Of a DNA stretch of 11,224 nucleotides, positions 1-6,326 are shown one piece after another. Numbering within the stretch: the first letter of the stretch is position 1; each line of letters opens with the position of its first letter. A model generated the notes under the pieces. The model saw nothing but the letters and a program-made list of their open reading frames with translations. It was not told where the DNA came from and made no database searches. The stretch spans positions 1-11,224 of the forward strand of contig JAFGMF010000132.1 in NCBI GenBank assembly GCA_016927675.1. The letters are read 5' to 3'. The stretch is from Candidatus Cloacimonadota bacterium (lineage in GTDB: Bacteria; Cloacimonadota; Cloacimonadia; Cloacimonadales; TCS61). Position numbers and translations under genes: made by a program.

Positions 1-851
1 AGTAACACATGATACTGTTCATTCGTATCAAATCTCTGCATTAAATTGACTAGATATTCCTGCCTTTGAATAAACCCCAGAAACTTCAGGATGGAACTCT
101 TATCATCAAATTCGGGTTGCTCCAGAAAACTGATACTGCCATCAAAATGAATATAAAAACTGCTGATTCGGGCAAAGGCAGCATGCAGTTCATCCAGGAA
201 AAGCTTGAGTAATTTGTTGTCATTACTCACTTTCTGGGTCGTCTCAATTATATATCGGTTCTGGATATCATAAATTCTGTGGCCGACAAACTCTTCGTTT
301 ACATACCTGACAAGTGCTTTAAGCTGTTGCTCGGATATATGATAATCAGTTTTTAATATAACTGTTTTATCGAGCCCGGAATCAAGACTGACAACGAAAA
401 GAAGTTTATTCTCCGCTATTTTAAAGACATCCAGTTTATCCAGATGACCATAGGAGATCTCAGGCTCGGCAACAAAACTCAGTTGTTCAGTTTCTTTTGC
501 CAGCAATTGCATGATATAATGAAGAGCTCGTGGAATATCCTTGTAGTGCTTGATCAGAATTTCCTGTAAAATTCTTGATTCGGTATATTCCTTCTCATCT
601 AAAGTATTTCCAATCTGCTTTAAATAGTGACGATATCCAAGAATGGTCGGAATTCTTCCTGCTGATGTATGCGGCTGATAGATGTAGTTTTCCTTTTCCA
701 GCTTGTTCAGATCTATCCTGATCGTCGCCGGACTAGAATCCTTTACATATTTTTCACAAATCAGTTTGGAAGATACCGGCTCTATACTCTCAATGTACTC
801 TTCAACAAGATATTTCAGTACCTCCGCCTGACGAATCTCGTTCTTCTTCAT
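1..851 (-). CDS. hrcA: Heat-inducible transcription repressor HrcA (3' end outside window)
   Basis: HrcA represses heat-shock chaperone operons by binding CIRCE operators as a dimer. Its folding depends on GroEL/ES, so it acts as a sensor of free chaperonin. I translated the minus strand from the ATG at 851: 283 whole codons fit before the left edge, and the family is usually about 340 residues, so roughly the last 60 are missing. The N-terminal winged helix begins MKKNEIRQAEVLKYLVEEYI. The family hallmark follows as SSPATIRIDLNKLEKENYI and then QPHTSAGRIPTILGYRHYL. No frameshift was met in the stretch checked (codons 1 to about 165). The start is well supported: AAGGAG (858-863) lies 6 nt upstream. 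The promoter region carries two CIRCE-like operators, which implies autoregulation. In many bacteria grpE-dnaK-dnaJ follow hrcA; here that would lie beyond the left edge and cannot be seen. Confidence 0.95.
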   Translation of the reverse strand, partial: MKKNEIRQAEVLKYLVEEYIESIEPVSSKLICEKYVKDSSPATIRIDLNKLEKENYIYQPHTSAGRIPTILGYRHYLKQIGNTLDEKEYTESRILQEILIKHYKDIPRALHYIMQLLAKETEQLSFVAEPEISYGHLDKLDVFKIAENKLLFVVSLDSGLDKTVILKTDYHISEQQLKALVRYVNEEFVGHRIYDIQNRYIIETTQKVSNDNKLLKLFLDELHAAFARISSFYIHFDGSISFLEQPEFDDKSSILKFLGFIQRQEYLVNLMQRFDTNEQYHVL

Positions 852-861
852 TACTCTCTCC

Positions 862-888
862 TTAGCAGTCTCTTTATACATCTGCTAA
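862..888 (-). promoter_or_regulatory. CIRCE-like HrcA operator overlapping the hrcA Shine-Dalgarno
   Basis: Read on the minus strand this is TTAGCAGAT, then 9 nt, then GACTGCTAA. It keeps the 9-9-9 layout of the CIRCE consensus (TTAGCACTC-N9-GAGTGCTAA) and matches 14 of its 18 arm bases. The outer 7 bp of the two arms (TTAGCAG/CTGCTAA) are perfectly complementary. Its hrcA-proximal edge shares bases with the AAGGAG Shine-Dalgarno (858-863). A bound HrcA dimer would lie just downstream of the probable transcription start, and the RNA form could also fold over the ribosome-binding site. Confidence 0.75.
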
Positions 889-897
889 ACCTGAGAC

Positions 898-925
898 AAA
901 TTAATTTGAAATTGAAAGTTGTCAA
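898..925 (-). promoter_or_regulatory. Candidate promoter of hrcA
   Basis: On the minus strand a perfect -35 box TTGACA (920-925) is followed after 16 nt by TAATTT (898-903), a weak -10 matching the consensus at three of six positions. Transcription would begin near 891, about 40 nt before the hrcA ATG. The -35 box lies inside the upstream CIRCE-like operator, which supports the assignment. The -10 call is the uncertain part. Confidence 0.5.
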
Positions 926-945
926 ACTAAATATTAGAGTGCTAA
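919..945 (-). promoter_or_regulatory. CIRCE-like HrcA operator overlapping the hrcA -35 box
   Basis: On the minus strand the left arm is TTAGCACTC, an exact match to the consensus CIRCE half-site. After 9 nt comes GTTTGACAA, which matches the other half-site at 5 of 9 positions. The degenerate arm contains the -35 hexamer TTGACA, so it may be a compromise between operator and promoter function. It is the second of two operators bracketing the hrcA promoter. Confidence 0.7.
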
Positions 946-996
946 CTTTTTCATATCGGGTCGGGGTAAAAGTCTGTCTTCGTTATATTAAGAAGG

Positions 997-2319
997 TTAT
1001 TTTTCGCTGTCTTTCTGTTGTTTCTTCAGTTTCTCCCACCAGAGAAGTCTTTTTTTTATCTCTTTTTCATAACCGAAATCGGAAGGTTGATAATAGGTTT
1101 TTTCTTTCATTTTTTCCGGGAAGTAGTTCTGATAGAAATAGGCATTTTCAAATTCATGGGAGTAATGGTAATCTTTGCCGTAATCAAGTTTTTTCATCAG
1201 AGACGTCGGAGCATTTCTGATCTGAAGCGGAACTCCGAAATGGCTTGTTTCGATTGCATCGACCGCTGCTTTTTTATAAGCTGTATATACATTGTTGCTT
1301 TTAGGCGCTGTTCCCAGATAGATGACTAGTTGGGCCAGGGCGGTATTAGCTTCGGGCATACCCAGAAAATGAACTGCTTCTTTTGCCGCAACTGCCTGAA
1401 CAAGTGCCTGAGGGTCGGCAAGTCCGATATCTTCCGAGGCAAATCTGACAAGTCTGCGGACGATATAAAGGGGGTCTTCTCCTGCCTCAAGCATTCGAGC
1501 CAGCCAGTACAGCCCTGCCTGGGGATCGCTTCCCCGCAACGATTTGTGGAGTGCAGATATGATATTGTAATGTTCTTCCCTGTCTTTATCATAGAACATC
1601 GCTTTTCTGGTGATGATCTGTGCGACCGTATCAAGATCTGCTTTACTGCCGGGGGTAAGATTATCGACAATGTTTTCCATAAAATTAAGTGCCTTCCGTC
1701 CATCGCCATTGCTCTGAGAAGCTAGAAATTCCAGCGTTTCACCGGGAAAAATGATCTCCTTCTCCAGTTTATTTACGGCTCTATTCAGGATCTTAAGTAT
1801 ATCTTCATCTGCAAGTTGTTCCAGAACAAAAACATGACATCGGGATAGCAGGGCGGGGATTACCTCGAATGAGGGATTTTCGGTAGTTGCTCCGATCAGA
1901 ATTACTGCTCCTGATTCGATATAGGGTAGAAAAGCGTCCTGCTGACTTTTATTAAAACGATGTATCTCATCAATGAAAATGATCGTATTTCTGTTTCTGG
2001 TCTGCAGATCAAATTCGGCTTCTTTCATTATTTTCTTAACATCGGCAATCCCGGAGAGTACCGCACTGAATGAAACGAACCGATTGGCAGTTTTACTTTC
2101 GATGAGTCTGGCTATTGTTGTTTTCCCGGTACCGGGAGGACCCCAGAGAATGAAGGAACCATATTTATCATGTTCGATCATGTTGCGCAGACTTGATCCA
2201 TCTGCCAGTAATTTATCCTGACCGCGGATTTCTTCTATTTCTTCAGGTCTGATCCTTTCAGCCAGAGGAATATTGGTTGGTTTGCTTTTTTTTTCAAACA
2301 GTGATAGTTGTTCGCTCAT
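997..2319 (-). CDS. rarA: Replication-associated recombination protein A (RarA/MgsA), AAA+ ATPase
   Basis: RarA is a AAA+ ATPase related to clamp loaders that acts at stalled replication forks and gaps, and E. coli RarA binds SSB. The 440-residue product is close to the E. coli length of 447. Visible motifs are Walker A GPPGTGKTT (60-68), Walker B IIFIDEIH (113-120) followed by RFNKSQQDAFLP, sensor 1 GATTENPSF (from 143), and the arginine-finger region LLSR (about 157-160). The C-terminal helical domain has the family signatures ISALHKSLRGSDPQAGLYW and LRNAPTSLMKK-like RNAPTSLMKK. Residues 4-8 read QLSLF, the bacterial beta-clamp-binding consensus. I chose the ATG at 2319; the in-frame TTG one codon earlier (2322) is possible but unnecessary. 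The ATG shares its A with the ruvB stop (TGATG) and has no clear Shine-Dalgarno, so translational coupling to ruvB is likely. Stop is TAA at 997-999. Confidence 0.95.
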   Translation of the reverse strand: MSEQLSLFEKKSKPTNIPLAERIRPEEIEEIRGQDKLLADGSSLRNMIEHDKYGSFILWGPPGTGKTTIARLIESKTANRFVSFSAVLSGIADVKKIMKEAEFDLQTRNRNTIIFIDEIHRFNKSQQDAFLPYIESGAVILIGATTENPSFEVIPALLSRCHVFVLEQLADEDILKILNRAVNKLEKEIIFPGETLEFLASQSNGDGRKALNFMENIVDNLTPGSKADLDTVAQIITRKAMFYDKDREEHYNIISALHKSLRGSDPQAGLYWLARMLEAGEDPLYIVRRLVRFASEDIGLADPQALVQAVAAKEAVHFLGMPEANTALAQLVIYLGTAPKSNNVYTAYKKAAVDAIETSHFGVPLQIRNAPTSLMKKLDYGKDYHYSHEFENAYFYQNYFPEKMKEKTYYQPSDFGYEKEIKKRLLWWEKLKKQQKDSEK

Positions 2320-2360
2320 CAAATTAAGTCATCATTTTTTTCAAAAATTGATATTTGTTC
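2290..2360 (-). repeat. 24-nt imperfect direct repeat across the ruvB/rarA junction
   Basis: Positions 2337-2360 (end of ruvB) and 2290-2313 (start of rarA) are direct repeats matching at 21 of 24 bases, spaced 47 nt start to start. Both are in frame and encode EQISIFEK in RuvB and EQLSLFEK in RarA. The six shared amino acids use identical codons, including TCA for serine, which suggests copying of DNA rather than chance convergence on a peptide. Confidence 0.8.
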
Positions 2361-3356
2361 TGTCTCGGGAGTAAGTCCGAAATGGCGATACGCCTTCATG
2401 GTAACTTTTCTGCCCTGGGTAGTACGATCCAGAAAACCCTGCTGGATCAGGTATGGTTCATAGATCTCCTCAACTGTACCCGGATCTTCTCCAACGGCAA
2501 CTGCAAGTGTTTTAAGTCCTACCGGTCCACCCCGATAGTTTTCGATAATTGTCTGCAGGATCCTTTTATCCATATCATCTAACCCGGCAAAATCAACATT
2601 CAGCATTTTAAGCGCTTTTTGTGATATATCCCGGTTAATGAAGCCATCTCCACGGATCTGGGCATAATCCCGGACTCTACGCAGCAGTCTGTTAGCCACT
2701 CTTGGAGTACCGCGGCTGCAGGTGGCTATTTCCTCAATTCCATTCTCATCTATGGGTACATCAAGTAAACCGGCTGATCTTTCGATAATTTTTTTAATAC
2801 TGGCAAGATCATAATAATCAAGCCTTAAGACCAGTCCAAACCTTGCTCTAAGGGGAGAAGTCAACAACCCTGCCCTGGTTGTTGCCCCGATCAGTGTAAA
2901 AGGTTCGATTTCGATCTTAAGTGATCGGGCACTGGGACCGCTGTCTATGATTATTTCCATATTGAAATCTTCTATGGCTGGATACATATATTCTTCCACA
3001 ACATGATTCAGGCGATGGATCTCATCAATGAAGAAAACATCATGAGCCTGCAGATTAGTAAGAATTCCGGCCAGATCGGGAGCTTTTTCCATTACAGGAC
3101 CGGAACTCACTTTGATCCCGGTATTCAATTCGTTGGCAATGATATATGCCAGGGTAGTTTTCCCCAAACCGGGAGGCCCGTAAAAAAGGACATGATCGAG
3201 AGGTTCCCGCCTCATCCTGGCGGCTTTGATGGAAATATCCAAAATTTCTTTGATCTGATCCTGACCGATAAAATCATCCAGGGTTCTGGGACGCAGGGTT
3301 CTGTCAAATTCTTTTTCTTCCGGCAATTCCACCGGATTAGTAATTCTTTCCAGCAT
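2319..3356 (-). CDS. ruvB: Holliday junction branch-migration ATPase RuvB
   Basis: RuvB forms hexameric AAA+ rings that, with RuvA, drive branch migration of Holliday junctions. The 345 residues include Walker A GPPGLGKTT (60-68), Walker B with DEIH (111-114) followed by RLNHVVEEYMYPA, sensor 1 GATTRAG (157-163), arginine finger LRARFG (169-174), the sensor 2 region RGTPRVANRLLRRVRDYA, and the C-terminal winged helix (ENYRGGPVGLKTLA ... TTQGRKVTMKAYRHFGL). The start is supported by an AGGGG-type Shine-Dalgarno 7 nt upstream. The protein ends with an unusual acidic tail after HFGL; it contains QISIF (334-338), close to a beta-clamp-binding motif. A small membrane-protein gene stops 3 nt upstream, and rarA overlaps the stop codon. 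ruvA and ruvC are not in the window. Confidence 0.97.
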   Translation of the reverse strand: MLERITNPVELPEEKEFDRTLRPRTLDDFIGQDQIKEILDISIKAARMRREPLDHVLFYGPPGLGKTTLAYIIANELNTGIKVSSGPVMEKAPDLAGILTNLQAHDVFFIDEIHRLNHVVEEYMYPAIEDFNMEIIIDSGPSARSLKIEIEPFTLIGATTRAGLLTSPLRARFGLVLRLDYYDLASIKKIIERSAGLLDVPIDENGIEEIATCSRGTPRVANRLLRRVRDYAQIRGDGFINRDISQKALKMLNVDFAGLDDMDKRILQTIIENYRGGPVGLKTLAVAVGEDPGTVEEIYEPYLIQQGFLDRTTQGRKVTMKAYRHFGLTPETEQISIFEKNDDLI

Positions 3357-3359
3357 ATC

Positions 3360-3596
3360 TTATCCCCTATATTTTCTCCAAATGCTCAGAAAGATTAAAG
3401 CATAAATTATGATAATTATGACAAGCAAAAAAATCGGTGTCACTTCGTCATAGATAAAAAGTCTTGAAAATATATAAAAACAATAGACCTGTTGTTCGAT
3501 GATGATGAGAAAGCCAAGCAACCATACCAGCAGCGGTTTTTCCTTGTATCTTTGCGCAGTGGATAAGCTTAGAAGATCGCATTCCAGATGAGACAA
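3360..3596 (-). CDS. Small two-helix membrane protein of unknown function, start uncertain
   Basis: I do not recognise this family. From a TTG at 3596 the product has 78 residues: a short polar N-terminus ending in RYKEK, a first hydrophobic segment (about 21-48, starting PLLVWLLGFLIII), an acidic turn (YDEVT) and a second segment (about 54-73, PIFLLVIIIIIYALIFLSIW), then WRKYRG. Positive charges at both ends predict both termini in the cytoplasm. The TTG has no good Shine-Dalgarno. The frame stays open up to a stop at 3651-3653, and a strong AAGGAG (3647-3652) lies 5 nt before an in-frame ATT at 3641. An ATT start would add 15 residues (I/M-VIGKILGNPDNWRW) for 93 in total. Its stop is 3 nt from the ruvB start, so it probably belongs to the mnmD-ruvB-rarA transcription unit. 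Its reality as a gene is likely but not certain. Confidence 0.55.
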   Translation of the reverse strand: MSHLECDLLSLSTAQRYKEKPLLVWLLGFLIIIEQQVYCFYIFSRLFIYDEVTPIFLLVIIIIIYALIFLSIWRKYRG

Positions 3597-3704
3597 CCAC
3601 CGCCAGTTATCTGGATTGCCAAGAATCTTTCCGATAACAATAATTTCTCCTTATCTCTTGTTCAGTGATCCAGGTGATCTACGCGAATGAACAGAAATAC
3701 ATTT

Positions 3705-3732
3705 CCAAAACCAGAAAATATCAGGTTTTTGG
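3705..3732 (-). terminator. Stem-loop across the mnmD stop codon, possible weak terminator
   Basis: On the minus strand CCAAAAACC (3724-3732) pairs with GGTTTTGG (3705-3712) with one bulged A, around an 11-nt loop that contains the mnmD stop codon. The sequence after the stem is AT-rich but has no uninterrupted T run. It may attenuate or process the message between mnmD and the downstream genes rather than terminate it fully. Confidence 0.3.
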
Positions 3733-4359
3733 CGTTTTCACTCCTATCGTTGCCGGACTTTTACGCCCCACTGCGGGACCGTCGAAAACTGTGAAGCCGG
3801 CTTTCATCATATTATCACGAATCCATTTTGTGCAACTGTAGGTGCTCAGCCTGCCGTTGGATTTCATTTTGTCATTAACTTTCCGGAAGATTTCCAGGCT
3901 CCACATTTCAGGTTGTTTTCGGGGTGAAAAGGGATCGAAGAAAACACGATCAAAATAGTCTGCTGAAAGCTGATCGATCGTTTGCAGGGCGTCACCGATG
4001 ATCAGTTTAATAGTATTGTTATTTAGATCGGTTATTATAAGCTTCTCGGCAATATATCGGAAAGGATCAAATTGAGGTTTGATCGAAGTGGGCACTTCTA
4101 AATCTCTGATCAATTTTACAATCTCAAGATTTTTCTCCAAGCCGATTATTTCCAGGTGGTTGTGATTAACCGTAGCAGCAATGGAGTTATATCCCAAGCC
4201 AAAGCAGAAATCCAGAATGCGAAATCCGTCTATTACTCCGATGGCATTCACATGCTTTTCGAGGGCTTCTTCCAGAGCGCCGGAAAGGGAATGGAAATGT
4301 TCCTGAAAGCTTTGATCATACAGAGTAAAACTGCCGTCATCTGTTTTAATATAATCCAT
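3721..4359 (-). CDS. mnmD: tRNA 5-methylaminomethyl-2-thiouridine34 methyltransferase, stand-alone MnmC2-type domain (MnmD)
   Basis: This family uses S-adenosylmethionine to methylate 5-aminomethyl(-2-thio)uridine at tRNA wobble position 34, the last step made by the methyltransferase half of the two-domain E. coli MnmC. Here only that half is present (212 residues); there is no FAD oxidase domain. Visible family marks are the N-terminal DDGSFTLYDQSFQEHFHS followed by GALEEALEKHV, the SAM-binding loop ILDFCFGLGYNS (about 48-59), and the catalytic-region motif VFFDPFSPRKQPEMWS, followed by TYSCTKWIRDNMMKAGF and GRKSPATIG. The start matches the family N-terminus, although the Shine-Dalgarno is poor. 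It is divergent from mreB across a 150-bp promoter region and heads the minus-strand set leading to ruvB and rarA. Confidence 0.88.
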   Translation of the reverse strand: MDYIKTDDGSFTLYDQSFQEHFHSLSGALEEALEKHVNAIGVIDGFRILDFCFGLGYNSIAATVNHNHLEIIGLEKNLEIVKLIRDLEVPTSIKPQFDPFRYIAEKLIITDLNNNTIKLIIGDALQTIDQLSADYFDRVFFDPFSPRKQPEMWSLEIFRKVNDKMKSNGRLSTYSCTKWIRDNMMKAGFTVFDGPAVGRKSPATIGVKTPKT

Positions 4360-4392
4360 GTACTAATTCTGGAATGGCAGAATTTCTGTCCA

Positions 4393-4421
4393 ACCATATT
4401 TAATTTCAGTTATGGTCTAAA
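4393..4421 (-). promoter_or_regulatory. Candidate mnmD promoter with an inverted repeat
   Basis: On the minus strand TTTAGA (4416-4421, 4 of 6 consensus bases) is spaced 17 nt from TATGGT (4393-4398, 4 of 6), placing transcription about 27 nt before the mnmD ATG. On the plus strand the same region shows the inverted repeat ACCATA (4393-4398)-N12-TATGGT (4411-4416), which overlaps the proposed -10 box. Both are weak signals on their own. Confidence 0.35.
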
Positions 4422-4431
4422 TTTATTAAGA

Positions 4432-4469
4432 TAAAACCTCTTGACAGAAGTAGACAGGTTTTAAATAAG
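4432..4469 (+). promoter_or_regulatory. Candidate promoter of the mreB operon, -35 flanked by an inverted repeat
   Basis: A perfect TTGACA (4441-4446) is followed after 17 nt by AATAAG (4464-4469, 4 of 6 matches to TATAAT). The -35 box is enclosed by a perfect 8-bp inverted repeat, TAAAACCT (4432-4439) and AGGTTTTA (4456-4463), with 16 bp between the arms. This geometry would suit a dimeric regulator. TATAGT at 4481-4486 is an alternative -10 but has no good -35 at proper spacing. The leader to the mreB ATG would be about 34 nt. Confidence 0.45.
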
Positions 4470-4509
4470 TTTTTTCACTTTATAGTTTTGCTGATATCCT
4501 GGAGGATTT

Positions 4510-5544
4510 ATGTTTAAAGGTTTGTCAGGCCTGTTTTCGAATGATATTGCGATTGATCTCGGAACGGCAAATACACTTGTTTACCGTAAGGGAGTCGGAA
4601 TTGTTATTGATGAACCATCGGTAGTAGCTCTTTCCAATGACAGCAAGAAAATCATTGCAATTGGAGAGGATGCGAAAGACATGTTAGGGAAAAACCCTGA
4701 CGAAGTCAGAATCATAAAACCACTTAAGGATGGTGTGATAGCTGACTTTCAGGTTACCGAGTTGATGTTGCGCAATATAATTTTCCGTGCACAGAAAAAA
4801 AGGCTGTTGATCAAACCACGGGTTCTTGTATGTGTGCCCTCAGGGATCACCGAAGTAGAAAAACGTGCGGTGCGGGACAGCGCTTTGCATGCCGGCGCCA
4901 GAGAGGTGCACCTGATCTCGGAACCGGTAGCTGCTGCAATAGGTGCTGATTTACCTATTCACAAACCCCAGGGAAATCTGGTTATGGATATTGGTGGAGG
5001 AACTACCGAAATAGCAATTATTTCTCTGTCTCATATTGTGGTTCACAGCTCTATCCGTGTTGGTGGGGATAAGATGGATCAGGCAATCGTCAATCATCTG
5101 CGCAAACGAAATAATATCTATGTCGGAATTCAATCTGCCGAGAAGATTAAAATGGAAATTGGCTCAGCTTTCCCTCTGGAGAAAGAACTGAAAATGGAAG
5201 TACGTGGCCGGGATATCATCACCGGTTATCCTATCACCGTGGAAGTCACATCAGAAGAGATCAGAGAAGCACTTGCGGAGACTATTGCCGCCATGATCGA
5301 CGCGATCAAACGACTGTTCGAAAAAACCGCTCCCGAACTGGCAGCCGATATTGCTGAACGTGGAATTATCCTTACCGGGGGTGGCGCTCAATTAAAAAGG
5401 CTGGACAAAAAGTTGCAGGAAGCTGTTGATCTGCCTGTTCATATTATGCCAGACCCTTTACTTTGTGTTTTAAAGGGTAGCGGACAGGTTCTGGACAACA
5501 TGGAAAAATACAGGGACGTCCTTATTAAGAAAATTGAAGATTGA
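4510..5544 (+). CDS. mreB: Rod shape-determining protein MreB (bacterial actin)
   Basis: MreB is an ATP-dependent actin homologue that forms membrane-attached filaments and directs lateral cell-wall synthesis by the elongasome. The 344 residues match the usual length. The phosphate 1 motif is DLGTANT (16-22), the probable catalytic glutamate region is SEPVAAAIG (E138), the phosphate 2 motif is MDIGGGTTE (159-167), and the adenosine motif is LTGGGAQL (288-295). The N-terminus MFKGLSGLFS could form the amphipathic membrane-binding stretch. GGAGG (4501-4505) lies 4 nt before the ATG. It is the first gene of the elongasome operon, and its TGA stop shares one base with the mreC ATG (TGATG). Confidence 0.98.
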   Translation: MFKGLSGLFSNDIAIDLGTANTLVYRKGVGIVIDEPSVVALSNDSKKIIAIGEDAKDMLGKNPDEVRIIKPLKDGVIADFQVTELMLRNIIFRAQKKRLLIKPRVLVCVPSGITEVEKRAVRDSALHAGAREVHLISEPVAAAIGADLPIHKPQGNLVMDIGGGTTEIAIISLSHIVVHSSIRVGGDKMDQAIVNHLRKRNNIYVGIQSAEKIKMEIGSAFPLEKELKMEVRGRDIITGYPITVEVTSEEIREALAETIAAMIDAIKRLFEKTAPELAADIAERGIILTGGGAQLKRLDKKLQEAVDLPVHIMPDPLLCVLKGSGQVLDNMEKYRDVLIKKIED

Positions 5545-6326
5545 TGGCCAGCAAGAATGTCCTATTCCTTTTCCTTATTATCCTTGCATTGAGTTTATAT
5601 TTCGGAAACCACGAACAACGAACCGCCAAGGCTGCCTTCCTTAGTAAAACTATTTTTTATCCGTTTATTTCTACCTTACATAATATCGAAACCACGTTTA
5701 ACGTAAAAAAAGAAAATCAGCAGTTAACTTCTGAGCTTGCCCTGCAAACACTGCGTATTCAGGCTCTGCAAATGAAGCTGGAGGATATGGAAATCCCCGA
5801 GGTGATGGAGATCAATCCTCAATATCAATTTCTGCTGGCTGATATTATCGCTTTCAGAGGGAATTTTGAAGAGCGGATCATGGTAATCAACAAAGGCTCG
5901 AAAAATGGCCTGAAGAAAGGATATCCCGTAATTTCCAGCCATGGAATTGCCGGAAAAATATTGACGACCTCGCTCAACTACGCAATCGTACTTCCATATA
6001 ATCATTCGACTTTCAAACTGGGTGTAATGCTTGATAAAAATGAGCTTCAGGGTATTCTCGAATCCGATATCTATGGAAATACTAGTATGAGTCTACTTCC
6101 TTTAGGCTCAGACATTCAACCGGGCGATCTGGTGGTTACTTCCAACTTATCACTGCTTTTCCCGAAAGGTTTTCCCGTCGGAACGATAACCCGGCTTTCG
6201 GAAGCATCCGATAAAATCCACATGAAGGCAAATATTGAAGGTTTTACCAATCCTGCCAGTTTGGACAAGGTAATTGTCCTTCTTTATGAGAAAGATTTAA
6301 GCTATGAAAAAGAACTTGATAATTGA
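5544..6326 (+). CDS. mreC: Rod shape-determining protein MreC
   Basis: MreC is an inner-membrane protein whose periplasmic part binds and activates PBP2 and connects it to MreB and MreD. Starting from the ATG at 5544 the product has 260 residues; the TTG one codon earlier (5541) is a less likely start. A short N-terminus leads into one membrane helix (about 5-21, NVLFLFLIILALSLYFG). A coiled coil follows (about 54-80, KKENQQLTSELALQTLRIQA), then the double beta-barrel domain with ADIIAFRGNFEERIMVINKG, GYPVISSHGIAGKI and a GDLVVTS-type loop followed by FPKGFPVGTI. These are typical MreC segments. Translation is probably coupled to mreB. The 3' end overlaps the next gene by 23 nt. Confidence 0.94.
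   Translation: MASKNVLFLFLIILALSLYFGNHEQRTAKAAFLSKTIFYPFISTLHNIETTFNVKKENQQLTSELALQTLRIQALQMKLEDMEIPEVMEINPQYQFLLADIIAFRGNFEERIMVINKGSKNGLKKGYPVISSHGIAGKILTTSLNYAIVLPYNHSTFKLGVMLDKNELQGILESDIYGNTSMSLLPLGSDIQPGDLVVTSNLSLLFPKGFPVGTITRLSEASDKIHMKANIEGFTNPASLDKVIVLLYEKDLSYEKELDN

Noticed and set aside
669..1220. Open frame of 183 codons on the plus strand
   Set aside because: It runs antisense across the hrcA start, its operators and the rarA 3' end, has a low-complexity Leu/Phe/Arg-rich translation, and conflicts with two securely identified genes.
1326..1725. Open frames of about 130 codons on both strands inside rarA
   Set aside because: Both lie wholly within the rarA coding sequence in other frames, and their translations show no recognisable domain.
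5541..5546. TTG codons one or two positions ahead of ATG as starts of mreC (5541), rodA (9207) and rarA (2322)
   Set aside because: In each case an ATG lies immediately downstream. For rodA the Shine-Dalgarno spacing favours the ATG, and for mreC and rarA the TGATG junction is a standard coupled start.
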